DNA of 64,000 nucleotides from Nonomuraea pusilla (GTDB lineage Bacteria; Actinomycetota; Actinomycetes; Streptosporangiales; Streptosporangiaceae). The stretch is taken from positions 248,001 through 312,000 of the forward strand of contig NZ_FOBF01000007.1 in NCBI RefSeq assembly GCF_900109355.1, given 5' to 3'. The number at the start of each line of letters is the position of its first letter. The stretch's first letter is position 1. This document shows positions 1 through 10,005 of this stretch, piece by piece. The position numbers and the translations under genes were made by a program. The notes under the pieces were generated by a model. It searched no databases. It saw only the letters and a list, made by a program, of their open reading frames with translations, and was not told the origin of the DNA.

Positions 1-1
1 G

Positions 2-2401
2 CCCGCCCTCCTCGACGAGGAACGCGCCGAGGCCTGGCCGCACCTGGCCGGGCACCAGGCGTACACCGTGGGCGAGGACGACCCCGGCCTGCTGAAGGAG
101 GCGCTGCGCGGCCAGGTCGCCGCCGTCGCCCGCGACGCGGGCGGCACGCTGACCGTCGTCACCGGCGTGCAGATCCCCGGCGTGCTCGACGACCTGTACG
201 CCCCCGCCGCCGGCGCGCCGCTCGGCCCGTCCGGCGGGCTGCGGCCCCGGCTGTCCCTGTGGGCGCCGACCGCCCGGGAGGTCAGGCTCGTCCTGTACGG
301 CAGGCGGCGCACCGTCCACGCCATGAGCCGCGACCCGCGCACCGGGGTGTGGTCGGCGCGCGGCGGGCCGCACTGGTGGGGCAGGGACTACACCTTCCTC
401 GTCACCGTCCACCAGCCCCGCGCCGGCCGCGTCGTCACGCGCGAGGTCACCGACCCCTACGGCCTGGCCACGGCGCCCGACGGGGTCCGCAGCCGCCTGG
501 TCAGGCTCGGCTCGGCCGCGCACAAGCCGCCCGGCTGGGACCGCGCCCGCAGGCCCCCGCCGGTGCCGCAGCACCGGGCCAGCGTGTACGAGCTGCACGT
601 CCGCGACTTCTCCGCCTGCGACCCCGGGGTCCCCGAGGAGCTGCGCGGCACGTACCTCGCCTTCACCGTGGACGGCCACGGCATGCGCGAGCTGCGCGCG
701 CTGGCGCGGGACGGGCTGACCCACGTCCACCTGCTGCCGGTGTTCGACGTGGCGACCATCCCCGACCGGCGCGCGGACAGGACCGAGCCCGGCGCCGACC
801 TGGCCGCTCTGCCGCCCGACTCGGAGCTGCAGCAGGAGCACATCGCCCGCACCGCCGCCGCCGACTCCTACAACTGGGGCTACGACCCGCGCCATCACAC
901 CGTGCCGGGAGGCTCGTACGCCACCGACCCCGACGACCGCGTCAGGCAGTTCCGCGCGATGGTCGCCGCGCTGCACCGGGCCGGCCTGCGGGTCGTCCTC
1001 GACGTCGTCCACAACCACATGCACTCCGAGGACGTGCTCGACCCGATCGTGCCCGGCTACTACCACCGCCTCCTGGAGGACGGCTCCGTCGCCACCTCCA
1101 CCTGCTGCGCCAACACCGCGCCCGAGCACCTCATGGCGGGCCGGCTCGTCGTCGACTCGGTGGTCACCTGGGCGCGCGAGTACCGCGTCGACGGGTTCAG
1201 GTTCGACCTGATGGGCCACCACCCGAAGGGCAACCTGCTGGCCGTGCGCGCCGCGCTCGACGCGCTCACCCCCGAGCGCGACGGCGTGGACGGCCGCTCG
1301 CTGATCCTCTACGGCGAGGGCTGGAACTTCGGCGAGGTGGCCTACGACGCCAGGTTCGTCCAGGCCACGCAGGCGAACCTGGCGGGCACCGGCATCGGCA
1401 CGTTCAACGACCGGCTGCGCGACGCCGTGCGCGGCGGCGGCCCGTTCGACTCCGACCCGCGGGTCCAGGGCTTCGGCTCCGGGCTGGCCGGCGCGCCGAA
1501 CGGCGCTCCCGCGGGCGGCGGGCCCGACGAGCGGCTCGGCCGCCTCCGTCACTACGGCGACCTCGTCAGGGTCGCCCTCACCGGGAACCTGCGCGACTAC
1601 GTGCTGCCGTCGGGGCGGCGCGGCTGCGAGGTGGACTACAACGGCGGCCCCGCCGGCTACGCCGCGGCGCCGGGCGAGAGCGTGGCGTACGTGGACGCGC
1701 ACGACAACGAGACGCTGTACGACGCGCTGGCGTACAAGCTGCCCCAGGACACCCCGATGGCCGACCGGGTGCGCATGCAGCTGCTGTCGCTCGCCACCGT
1801 GCTGCTGTCGCAGGGCGTCGCGTTCGTCCACGCCGGCAGCGAACGGCTGCGGTCGAAGTCGCTGGACCGCAACTCGTACGACTCGGGCGACTGGTTCAAC
1901 CGGCTGCTGTGGGACTGCGCGGCGGGCAACGGCTTCGGCTCCGGCCTGCCGCCCGCCCCCGACAACGCCGACAGGTGGCCGTACGCCCGGCCGCTGCTGG
2001 CCGACCCCGCGCTGCGGCCCGGCTGCGCCGCGATCAACGCCTGCCGGGCCGGCTTCGGCGAGCTGCTGCGGATCAGGTACTCCTCACCGGCGTTCGGGCT
2101 CGGCTCGGCCGCCGAGATCGAGCGGCGCCTGACCTTCCCCGACGCGCCCGACGGGGTCGTCACCATGCGCGTGGACGTCTCCGGGCTCGACCCGCGCTGG
2201 GCGGCCGTCGTCGCCGTGTTCAACGCCACCCCGCACGCGCAGGAGCAGCCGATGCCCTCGCTCGCGGGGGCCGCCGTGTCGCTCCACCCCGTGCAGGCCG
2301 CGTCCGCCGACCCGGTGGTCAGGCGGTCGGCGTTCGACCCGGCGACGGGCACGCTGACGGTTCCCGGGCGGACGGTCGCCGTGTTCGTCCGCGCGCCGTG
2401 A
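2..2401 (+). CDS. Pullulanase-type alpha-1,6-glucosidase, 5' end cut by the window
   Basis: Debranching enzyme of family GH13 that hydrolyses alpha-1,6 branches of pullulan, starch or glycogen. The frame is open from base 2, so the true start lies outside; 799 residues are visible. A pullulanase N-terminal region comes first, then a CBM48-like module from about residue 80 (LSLWAPTAREVRL), then the (beta/alpha)8 domain: the YNWGYDP motif of pullulanases, the nucleophile Asp in VDGFRFDLMGH (about residue 400), the acid/base Glu in LYGEGWNF (about 438) and the third carboxylate in DAHDNET (about 568). A beta-rich C-terminal domain ends in FVRAP. No signal peptide can be judged because the start is missing. 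Family assignment is firm; an intracellular glycogen role versus a secreted role is open. Confidence 0.93.
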   Translation, partial: PALLDEERAEAWPHLAGHQAYTVGEDDPGLLKEALRGQVAAVARDAGGTLTVVTGVQIPGVLDDLYAPAAGAPLGPSGGLRPRLSLWAPTAREVRLVLYGRRRTVHAMSRDPRTGVWSARGGPHWWGRDYTFLVTVHQPRAGRVVTREVTDPYGLATAPDGVRSRLVRLGSAAHKPPGWDRARRPPPVPQHRASVYELHVRDFSACDPGVPEELRGTYLAFTVDGHGMRELRALARDGLTHVHLLPVFDVATIPDRRADRTEPGADLAALPPDSELQQEHIARTAAADSYNWGYDPRHHTVPGGSYATDPDDRVRQFRAMVAALHRAGLRVVLDVVHNHMHSEDVLDPIVPGYYHRLLEDGSVATSTCCANTAPEHLMAGRLVVDSVVTWAREYRVDGFRFDLMGHHPKGNLLAVRAALDALTPERDGVDGRSLILYGEGWNFGEVAYDARFVQATQANLAGTGIGTFNDRLRDAVRGGGPFDSDPRVQGFGSGLAGAPNGAPAGGGPDERLGRLRHYGDLVRVALTGNLRDYVLPSGRRGCEVDYNGGPAGYAAAPGESVAYVDAHDNETLYDALAYKLPQDTPMADRVRMQLLSLATVLLSQGVAFVHAGSERLRSKSLDRNSYDSGDWFNRLLWDCAAGNGFGSGLPPAPDNADRWPYARPLLADPALRPGCAAINACRAGFGELLRIRYSSPAFGLGSAAEIERRLTFPDAPDGVVTMRVDVSGLDPRWAAVVAVFNATPHAQEQPMPSLAGAAVSLHPVQAASADPVVRRSAFDPATGTLTVPGRTVAVFVRAP

Positions 2402-2504
2402 CCCGGGGCAAGGGGTGGGCAAAGGAGCCGGGGACCCTGGCGTCCGGGCCCCCGGCGTCGCAGACTGGAGGTACGGCCATCGCGTCGAGCAGTGGAGCGC
2501 ACTC

Positions 2505-3164
2505 GTGGACAGTCACCTCGATCACATGCCCGTCCTGTCCCGCGGCAGGCACCGCAACCCCAAGCGCGGCGCCTGCTTCATGGAACTGGCGTCCTACCTC
2601 GCCGGAGAGCGCTGGAGCGACCACCCGGCCTGCACGCACCCGCTGCTGGCCGCGCTCGCCCGGCTCGTCAACGACAACACCGGCGACGACAACCGCAGCA
2701 AGCTCATCGGGCTCGTGCCGTCCATCATCGGGCTGAACAGCGACGACCTGCGCGTCGACGCCGTCATCGCGCTGCGGTGCGCCACGACCGCCCTGCCCGT
2801 GGCGGCGGCGGAACGCCAGCTCGCCCTGGCCGTGTCGGTGCTAGCCGCCGAGGAGATGCTGGCCAGGCTCGACGGCGCGCCGTCCGGGCGGCTGAGCGAG
2901 GCCGGCCGGCAGGCGCTGGAGGGGGCGCCGAAGGCCACCGAGCAGGCCAGGCGCTTCAGCCGGGCCGCCAAGATCACGGAGAGGGGTTTCCGCCGGTACG
3001 CCGCGCCGAACGCGGTGCAGCTCTCGGTGGTGGGCATCGTCCAGGCGTGCGTCGCCGACCCGGACGCGCTGCTGCGCGAGCTCCTGGAGAGCGCGATCGC
3101 CGACTGCGCGTCCCTGATCCGTCCGGGGCTCCCGACCACGACCGCCGCCCCGGTACGCGGCTGA
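2505..3164 (+). CDS. Hypothetical protein (219 aa)
   Basis: I do not recognise this protein. It is predicted soluble and mainly helical, with no signal peptide or membrane segment and no obvious catalytic motif. I chose the GTG at 2505 because GGAG at 2494-2497 stands 7 nt before it; the frame extends upstream to an ATG at 2415, but those extra 30 residues are proline/glycine-rich and have no ribosome site. It follows the pullulanase by about 100 nt and is closed by a strong hairpin at 3206-3235. The conserved-looking part begins at the start I chose (VDSHLDHMPVLSRGRHRNPK). Coding is well supported by frame and codon use; function is unknown. Confidence 0.7.
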   Translation: MDSHLDHMPVLSRGRHRNPKRGACFMELASYLAGERWSDHPACTHPLLAALARLVNDNTGDDNRSKLIGLVPSIIGLNSDDLRVDAVIALRCATTALPVAAAERQLALAVSVLAAEEMLARLDGAPSGRLSEAGRQALEGAPKATEQARRFSRAAKITERGFRRYAAPNAVQLSVVGIVQACVADPDALLRELLESAIADCASLIRPGLPTTTAAPVRG

Positions 3165-3205
3165 GGCGGCTCTGACCCCTCACCGGGCACGACCTCAAGA
3201 AGCAC

Positions 3206-3235
3206 GTCCGGAGCGCCGCAGCAGGCGCTCCGGAC
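3206..3235. terminator. Hairpin terminator between convergent genes
   Basis: A perfect 12-bp stem (GTCCGGAGCGCC paired with its complement) closes a 6-nt GCAGCA loop. It sits between the stop of the 219-aa gene (plus strand) and the stop of the MarR gene (minus strand), so it can serve both. There is no T tract, as is usual in high-GC actinobacteria. Confidence 0.75.
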
Positions 3236-3240
3236 CGCGG

Positions 3241-3723
3241 TCACCAGTTCCGCACCTCGTGGGCCCAGGCGGCCAGCCCCGCCACGAATCCCTTCCTGTC
3301 CGAAGGCGAGAGGTCGTCCAGGACGCGCAGCAGAGGTGCGGCGCGGAGGGCGACGAACTTCTCGACCATGGCCCGATGGCGCGGGGCCAGCGACACCAGG
3401 GTGCGGCGGCGATCGGCCGGATCCTCCCGGCGCTCGACCAGGCCGGCCCTGCTGAGGTCGCTCAGGAGTTCGCTCGCGGTCGTCAGGGACATGCCCATCC
3501 TCTCGGCCAGTTCGGTCACGCTCAGTGACGGTTCGACCGTCAGCTGGGGGATGACCGCGCCGTGTCTGGCGGTGAGCCGGTGGCCGCGGAAGATCTCCCT
3601 CAGCTCGTCCGGCATCTCGGCCTGGGCTCGCCGGAAATAGGCCTCCACCAGGGGCACGAAACCAAGGGCTTCTCTGACCTCTTCCTGTCGTGGCAGTCGA
3701 GGGGGCGGAATGTCATCCATCAC
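3241..3723 (-). CDS. MarR-family transcriptional regulator
   Basis: Winged-helix regulator of about 160 residues, the normal MarR size. The recognition helix region is SVTELAERMGMSLTTASELLSDL followed by the wing residues EDPADRRRTLVSL, typical of MarR. It is divergent from the NmrA-like oxidoreductase, and the intergenic region carries a perfect 14-bp palindrome, so autorepression and control of the neighbour are the likely roles. Start: GTG at 3723 lies 6 nt after a TATCCT box (minus strand), suggesting a leaderless mRNA; the ATG at 3720 directly follows and is the alternative. The reading frame continues far upstream but there it only shadows the oxidoreductase gene. Confidence 0.88.
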   Translation of the reverse strand: MMDDIPPPRLPRQEEVREALGFVPLVEAYFRRAQAEMPDELREIFRGHRLTARHGAVIPQLTVEPSLSVTELAERMGMSLTTASELLSDLSRAGLVERREDPADRRRTLVSLAPRHRAMVEKFVALRAAPLLRVLDDLSPSDRKGFVAGLAAWAHEVRNW

Positions 3724-3740
3724 GGTCACAGGATACAGTG

Positions 3741-3769
3741 CGGATATCCAAACAGTTCGGATATCCGAA
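3741..3769. promoter_or_regulatory. Candidate MarR operator
   Basis: TTCGGATATCCGAA (3756-3769) is a perfect 14-bp palindrome, and a second, partial copy CGGATATCCAA lies at 3741-3751. Both sit between the divergent MarR and NmrA-like genes and overlap the expected promoter positions of each. Binding by the MarR protein is inference from arrangement. Confidence 0.65.
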
Positions 3770-3780
3770 GTGAGGTAGCC

Positions 3781-4608
3781 GTGATACTGGTGACAGGGGC
3801 GACGGGCAACGTCGGCCGCCATCTGGTGAACCTGCTGCTCCAAGCGGGCGAGCAGGTCCGAGCGATCAGCCGCAACCCCGAGCGGGCCGCTCTGCCCGAC
3901 GGCGTGGAGGTGATGAGAGCCGACATGTCCCAGGAGGAGGACCTCCGTGCCGCACTGCGGGGAGTAGACCGCGCGTTCCTGCTCCCGGCCGCCGGTCAGG
4001 TGGACGGCTTCCTGCGCGAGGCCACGGAAGCGGGCCTCGGGCACGTCGTGCTGCTGTCCGCGCTGGCGGTGACCATGGAGCAGGCGGGCGTGCTCGGCAG
4101 CGTCCACGCCGGGTACGAGCAGGCCGTGGCCGGGTCAGGGCTGCCGTGGACCTTCCTGCGGCCTGGCGCGTTCATGGCGAACGACCTGCAGTGGGCGCCC
4201 GGCGTCAGGAGCGACGGCGTGGTGCGGGCCCCCTTCGCCCAAGCGGCGACCGCGCCCGTGGACGAGCGCGACATCGCCGCGGTGGCCGCGCGGACGCTGC
4301 TCGACGACGGGCACGCGGGCAAGGCGTACGCGTTGACCGGGCCCGACTCGCTGACGACGGCCGAGCGGGTACGGATCCTCGGCGAGGTCCTCGGCCGCGA
4401 CCTGCGCCTGGAGGAACTGTCCCCCGAGCAGGCCCGTGAACAGATGATCAGGCACACCCCGGCGGTGGTCGCGGACTCGGTGCTCACCTTGTTCGCCTCG
4501 TTCGCCGGCAGGGCCGCGGACGTGTCGCCGGTGGTGCGGGAACTGACCGGCCGAGCTCCGCACACCTACGCCGCCTGGGCGGCCAGGAACGCCGCCGCGT
4601 TCCGCTGA
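3781..4608 (+). CDS. NmrA-like / SDR-a NAD(P)-binding oxidoreductase
   Basis: Atypical short-chain dehydrogenase of the NmrA/NAD(P)H-binding group, 275 residues. The dinucleotide-binding motif GATGNVG lies at residues 7-13 after a beta strand (VILVTG), followed by RNPER, which suits NADP(H). There is no classical YxxxK catalytic pair visible, as in NmrA and quinone-reductase-like relatives, so it may be a redox sensor or a quinone/aldehyde reductase. Start GTG 3781 was chosen because it begins the Rossmann strand and follows GAGG at 3772-3775; a longer frame from 3562 overlaps the MarR gene and is not credible. It is divergent from MarR and probably repressed through the palindrome at 3756-3769. 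Confidence 0.88.
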   Translation: MILVTGATGNVGRHLVNLLLQAGEQVRAISRNPERAALPDGVEVMRADMSQEEDLRAALRGVDRAFLLPAAGQVDGFLREATEAGLGHVVLLSALAVTMEQAGVLGSVHAGYEQAVAGSGLPWTFLRPGAFMANDLQWAPGVRSDGVVRAPFAQAATAPVDERDIAAVAARTLLDDGHAGKAYALTGPDSLTTAERVRILGEVLGRDLRLEELSPEQAREQMIRHTPAVVADSVLTLFASFAGRAADVSPVVRELTGRAPHTYAAWAARNAAAFR

Positions 4609-5046
4609 CGGACGAGGAGGCCCCAGGGATGCCGCCCTTCGGCGACGGTCGGCCACGTCTCACCCGAGCGCGCAGCCGTCGTCATCGCCGAGGGCGGCCC
4701 CTGCCGGGCGGCATGGACAACGGTGATCGCCCGTTCCCTGGAGGCGTCCACCTCTGGCGCGTACGGGCGCTCGCCCTCCTGCTCGGCGTCCACCTCTGGT
4801 GCGCACGGGCGCTCGCCCTCCTGCTCGGCGCTCGCCCTCCTGCGAGGCGTCCGCCTCTGGGGCGTACAGGCGCTCGCCCTCCTGCTCGGCCTCAGCGCCC
4901 TGGGCGGCTCCGCCTCCGCAGCCGCCGGGAGAACCTTCTGACGGGCCCCTCGCCCTCGCGCTGTCCCTGCTGCGCCTCCTCCCGTCCCTCGTCCCCGCCC
5001 AGGCAGGCCAGGAGAACGCCCGCCGGCGGCCGGAACGGGCCGTGCC
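4609..5046. other. Gap without a convincing gene
   Basis: 438 bp between the NmrA-like gene and the HIT gene. An ATG at 4629 with GAGGAGG before it opens a 155-codon frame, but the product is low-complexity and arginine/proline-rich, and the same DNA reads equally openly on the other strand. It contains a 42-bp tandem repeat, listed separately. I would not call a gene here. Confidence 0.5.
4743..4887. repeat. 42-bp tandem repeat, three copies
   Basis: Near-identical 42-bp units lie at 4743-4784, 4785-4826 and 4846-4887, with a 19-bp partial copy (4827-4845) inserted before the third. Each begins GGCGTCCRCCTCTGG and ends CTCGCCCTCCTGCTC. Since 42 is a multiple of 3, all six frames stay periodic; on the minus strand a unit would read as an acidic 14-residue repeat (EQEGERPYAPEVDA). 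Coding is unproven. Confidence 0.85.
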
Positions 5047-5574
5047 TCATCCGTGCGCGCCGTCCGGCGGCGGCTGGAGGTCCAGGGCACGCCTGATCCT
5101 CGCCGCCAGGGCGGCGGCCTCCTCGGGGGTGTGCTCGACGACGCCGTTCTCGGCCATGAGCGCGTGGTACTGCTGCCGCTCGTACGGGACGCCCGGCGGC
5201 AGCGCGGCCACGTGCCAGTGCAGGTGGGCGTTCCCCTGCTGGCTGCCCAGGGACAGCAGGTACGTCCGCTCGCAGGGGACGCTCGCCTCCAGCGCCAGGG
5301 CGACCCGGCGCACCACCCGCATGAGGGCGCTGAACTCGTCCTCGTCGAGGTCGCGGACGACGTGCTCGACATGGCGCCGGGGCGCGACCAGGACATACCC
5401 GGGCAAGGCCGCGAAGCGCGCCAGGAAGGCGATGTGCGTTCCGTCGTCGTGGACGATCTCCTCGGGCTGGCCGGGGTCGCCGCTGACGACGGCGCAGATG
5501 AAGCACGGCCCCGTACGCGACCGCCGGGTGTAACTCTCCAGGTCGAACGGCACCCGCCGGATCGAGCCCGCCAC
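5047..5574 (-). CDS. HIT-family protein
   Basis: Histidine-triad nucleotide-binding protein of 175 residues, acting on nucleoside phosphoramidates or related nucleotides in the cytoplasm. The catalytic triad motif HLHWH lies at residues 117-121 within NAHLHWHV, and Cys24/Cys27 (PCFIC) form the usual half of a structural zinc site. Start GTG 5574 has GAGGGG just upstream on the minus strand. The protein is longer than minimal HIT proteins (110-140 aa) by an N-terminal extension of about 20 residues and a C-terminal helix. It stands alone, with no operon partner. Confidence 0.92.
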   Translation of the reverse strand: MAGSIRRVPFDLESYTRRSRTGPCFICAVVSGDPGQPEEIVHDDGTHIAFLARFAALPGYVLVAPRRHVEHVVRDLDEDEFSALMRVVRRVALALEASVPCERTYLLSLGSQQGNAHLHWHVAALPPGVPYERQQYHALMAENGVVEHTPEEAAALAARIRRALDLQPPPDGAHG

Positions 5575-5659
5575 GATCGCCCCCTCACCGGACCTCGGCC
5601 TCGACGATCATCGTAGGACGTCCGGACCGCGACGGACAGGGCGTCACCCGCCCCGCCCG

Positions 5660-5713
5660 TCTCCGGCGCCCCGGTCCCGGCCTCACCCCTCTCCGGCGCC
5701 CCGGTCCCGGCCT
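5660..5713. repeat. 24-bp direct repeat
   Basis: Two exact 24-bp copies beginning TCTCCGGCGCCCCGG, at 5660-5683 and 5690-5713, separated by 6 bp in a non-coding stretch. No function is evident. Confidence 0.8.
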
Positions 5714-6017
5714 GATTCCGACCTCGGCTCCCCGTCGACGCACCCTTGGGCCGGACGTCCACCCGACCTCGGCCCCCGTCCTGACGCACCTCCCGCGGCG
5801 CCGGGCGGACCGACGGGGTGCGGCGGCCCGGGGCACGGGGAAGAGGCCCGCAGGCCACGTGCCCGCCACGGAGGTGCCGCCGCCGCGCCGCCAGGCGGCG
5901 TGCGTCTTCTCCCCCAGGGCCGGGCGGGACGGCTTCCGGGGTCTGCGCTGCGGCGGGCTGGCGCCGGGGCGGCACCCACGGAATGAAAGGCGGGATATTC
6001 GAGCGGACCGCCATTTG

Positions 6018-6036
6018 TTTGGTTTGGTTTACCTAA
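6018..6036. promoter_or_regulatory. Candidate iron box (IdeR/DmdR type)
   Basis: TTTGGTTTGGTTTACCTAA matches the actinobacterial iron-box consensus TTAGGTTAGGCTAACCTAA at 15 of 19 positions. It lies about 180 nt before the start of a VIT-family iron transporter, in the only AT-rich stretch of the region. The consensus is established knowledge; that this copy is functional is inference. Confidence 0.5.
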
Positions 6037-6219
6037 GTCCGAAGGGTGAGACAAAGGGGCGCGGGAATGCGCCGAAGAGTCGTGCGGAATTGTCGCAGCC
6101 ATGTGGTAAAGAGCGCGGCATCAGCGATTGGGTCGCAGGTCAGGATAGGCTCCCCTTCGTTGCGGATCTTACGATAAATGCCTAAATTTATGGACGATTG
6201 CAGCTTTGTGGAGGAATTC

Positions 6220-6942
6220 GTGACTATTGAGCTTGCCACCCCGTACACCCCTGAACAGCATCACAGCCACCGGGACGTGACCGGCGGCTGGCTGCGGCCG
6301 GCCGTGTTCGGCGCCATGGACGGCCTCGTGTCGAACTTCGCGCTCATCGCCGGCGTGGTCGGCGCGTCGGGCGCCGGGCGTGGCGCGGTGCTGGCGGGGT
6401 TCGCGGGGCTGATCGCGGGCGCCTGCTCGATGGCGGCGGGCGAGTACACGTCGGTGAAGTCGCAGACCGAGCTGATGCGGGCGGAGATCGCCGTGGAGCG
6501 CCGCGAGCTGGCCCGCAATCCCGAGGGCGAGCAGGCGGAGCTGGCGGCGCTGTACCGGTCGCGCGGCCTCGACGGCGAGCTGGCCCGCAAGGTGGCGGAG
6601 GGGCTGTCGGCCGACCCCGAGCAGGCGCTGCGGGTGCACGTGCGCGAGGAGCTGGGCGTGGACCCCGACGACCTGCCGTCGCCGTACATGGCGGCCGGGT
6701 CGTCGTTCTGCGCGTTCGCGGCGGGCGCGCTGGTCCCGCTGGCGCCGTTCCTGTTCGGAGCGTCGGGGCTGGCCGTGGCGCTGGTGGTGACCGTGCTGGC
6801 GCTCTTCGGGTTCGGGGCGGCGGTGGCCGTGATGACGGCCAGGCCGTGGTGGCTGGGTGGCCTGCGCCAGCTCGCCCTGGGCGTGGGCGCGGCCACGGTC
6901 ACGTTCGGCCTGGGCCACCTCCTGGGCGTCACGGTCTCCTAG
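6220..6942 (+). CDS. VIT1/CCC1-family iron (or manganese) transporter
   Basis: Integral membrane protein of the vacuolar-iron-transporter family, which moves Fe2+ or Mn2+ out of the cytoplasm. 240 residues with two N-terminal membrane helices (AVFGAMDGLVSNFALIAGVVGA, then GFAGLIAGACSMAAGEYTSVKSQTE), a cytoplasmic metal-binding helical domain rich in Glu (about residues 80-145), and three C-terminal helices. MAAGEY is a family hallmark. Start GTG 6220 was preferred over ATG 6178 or 6190 because GGAGG (6210-6214) precedes it by 5 nt; the extra residues of the longer forms are unlike the family. The iron-box-like site upstream suggests iron-dependent control. Confidence 0.9.
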   Translation: MTIELATPYTPEQHHSHRDVTGGWLRPAVFGAMDGLVSNFALIAGVVGASGAGRGAVLAGFAGLIAGACSMAAGEYTSVKSQTELMRAEIAVERRELARNPEGEQAELAALYRSRGLDGELARKVAEGLSADPEQALRVHVREELGVDPDDLPSPYMAAGSSFCAFAAGALVPLAPFLFGASGLAVALVVTVLALFGFGAAVAVMTARPWWLGGLRQLALGVGAATVTFGLGHLLGVTVS

Positions 6943-6968
6943 GACCGGCTCCTGGGCGTCACGGTCTC
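6919..6968. repeat. 20-bp direct repeat across the VIT stop codon
   Basis: CTCCTGGGCGTCACGGTCTC occurs at 6919-6938 (last codons of the VIT gene) and again at 6949-6968, period 30. It looks like a small local duplication of the gene's end. Confidence 0.85.
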
Positions 6969-7260
6969 GAAGGGCGCGGGCCGGAGACGATCACGACGGT
7001 GAGCCCGCGGACCCTGGGCCGGCCTGTCGATCGTTCCTGGTCGGAGTCTCAGCGGAAGCCGGAGACCCGCCGACCGGCAGCCCGCGCGACGACCCGCCTC
7101 AGCAGCGCTGCCCCGCGCGACCGCGGCGGGCACGACGCTCAACGGCGGCGACAGCGCCACGGCCGGGTCATCGCACGCGGCACCGACCCCGAGGTGGAGC
7201 AGGTAGGCCTTGCCCGCTGCCTTCACCCCGGCGAGAGCGGCGGAGGCGGCGCGACGGACG
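6943..7260. other. Gap without a gene
   Basis: 318 bp between the VIT gene (plus) and the cupin gene (minus). Apart from the duplicated VIT tail I see no gene, promoter or clear hairpin. Confidence 0.5.
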
Positions 7261-7818
7261 TCATGCCGGCCAGCGCACGAGCACCCGGCCTTCCGGGACC
7301 AAGGTGGACAGCTGCCATGTCCAGGTGGGCACGGTGACGACCTCGGCGGGCTGGTCGAGGGTGACGGGCGCGTCGAGCAGCGCCGAGCGCGGCGTGAGCG
7401 GCAGCCCGCCCTCGGGGATGACGACGGTCTCGAGCGGAGTGCGCTGCGTGGGGCCGTCGGGCACGTCGGCGTCGCTGCTCACCCACGAGGGGTCGCCGGT
7501 GAAGGCCGCGAGCACCAGCGCGCCGCGCGGGGCCGAGCACTCGTGCCGCAGGGCGCCCGCCGGGATCCAGCCGTGCTGCCCCGGCAGGTACGTCACGCCG
7601 GACACGGTCAGCTCGCCGTCGAGGACGACGAGCTCCTCCCCCGCGAGGTAGTGGCCGCGCTGGGCCCGCGACCAGCCGGGCGGGTAGCGGACGAGCCAGG
7701 CGGACCCGGTCAGCCGCGACATGCGGACCTGCGCGCCGGCGCCTGGCACGCGCACGTCGCGGCCCGGCAGGCCGGCGTCGAGCAGGTCGATCAGCGCGGT
7801 CAGTGCCTGCGCCGCCAC
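7261..7818 (-). CDS. Cupin-domain protein
   Basis: 185-residue protein with cupin features of the ChrR/anti-sigma-like type: a first motif region around GHYLAGEELVVLDGELTVSG, then TYLPGQHGWIPAGALRHECSAPRGALVLAAF. The PGQHGWIPAG turn and later His are where cupin metal ligands usually sit. A second, weaker cupin-like half follows. Its start overlaps the stop of the gerW-like gene by 19 bp (7800-7818), so the two are translationally coupled, in an operon with pgi upstream. The substrate is unknown. Confidence 0.75.
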   Translation of the reverse strand: MAAQALTALIDLLDAGLPGRDVRVPGAGAQVRMSRLTGSAWLVRYPPGWSRAQRGHYLAGEELVVLDGELTVSGVTYLPGQHGWIPAGALRHECSAPRGALVLAAFTGDPSWVSSDADVPDGPTQRTPLETVVIPEGGLPLTPRSALLDAPVTLDQPAEVVTVPTWTWQLSTLVPEGRVLVRWPA

Positions 7819-8192
7819 TTCTTGAGCACGGCCCTGACCGTGAGCAGCAGCACGACCGCGACGACCTGGCCGCCGAGGACGATCTGGTTGACGTTCACGG
7901 CCGGCCGCCAGGTGACCTCGCCGTCCTTGACGACGAAGACGCCCATGGGCGCGGCGCCGAAGCCGAACCCGCCGCCGCTGCCCTCCGACGCCGCCTCGGG
8001 CGCGGCGGCCTCGCCCGCGCCGGCCTCGCGCGGCCCCTTCGACCTGCCCTGGCCACCGCCGCCGCCCTGCCCGACGCGGGCGACGGGGATGACGAGGACG
8101 TCGCCGTGCCGGATGGGCTCGCCGAAGACGCGATTGACGGTGGCGGTGTCCTTGGACCTCTCCACCAGCTCCATGATGTCCATACGCCCCAT
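7800..8192 (-). CDS. GerW/YtfJ-family protein
   Basis: Small protein (130 aa) of the spore-associated GerW/YtfJ family. The N-terminal part (MELVERSKDTATVNRVFGEPIRHGDVLVIPVARV) and the block GFGFGAAPMGVFVVKDGEVTWRPAVNVNQI are characteristic; between them is a Gly/Ala-rich linker, and a C-terminal membrane helix (VVAVVLLLTVRAVL) ends in basic residues KKWRRRH. ATG 8192 follows AGAGGG; GTG 8198 would add two residues. It lies 37 nt after pgi and overlaps the cupin gene. In Bacillus YtfJ is a germination protein; the actinobacterial role is not established. Confidence 0.85.
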   Translation of the reverse strand: MGRMDIMELVERSKDTATVNRVFGEPIRHGDVLVIPVARVGQGGGGGQGRSKGPREAGAGEAAAPEAASEGSGGGFGFGAAPMGVFVVKDGEVTWRPAVNVNQIVLGGQVVAVVLLLTVRAVLKKWRRRH

Positions 8193-8229
8193 CGTCACCC
8201 TCTCGCGGCGGTTGTCACAGCATTTCGCG

Positions 8230-9861
<1,632 letters not shown>

Positions 9862-10005
9862 GTGTCGTCCTCCTCGTGCCGTCAAACCGATCACATCGTC
9901 CCGTAACCCCGTACCCGTGGTTGACGATTCCGCGCACGGCGGAGCCAACTCTTTCTCGCCCCGGCGCGGTCCCCGCCCGCCCGGGGCGGCGACGGGAGGC
10001 TGAAA

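Larger units (their letters stand above)
5575..6219. other. 645-bp intergenic region
   Basis: The left part (5583-5990) is GC-rich with no credible gene. It contains a 24-bp direct repeat (5660-5683 and 5690-5713, period 30). The right part, from about 6000, drops sharply in GC and looks like the promoter/leader region of the VIT gene; it holds the candidate iron box at 6018-6036. Confidence 0.6.

Noticed and set aside
4566..6014. 482-codon minus-strand frame including the acidic 14-aa repeats
   Set aside because: It overlaps the HIT gene in another frame and the end of the NmrA-like gene; only the repeat part is distinctive and that has no start signal.
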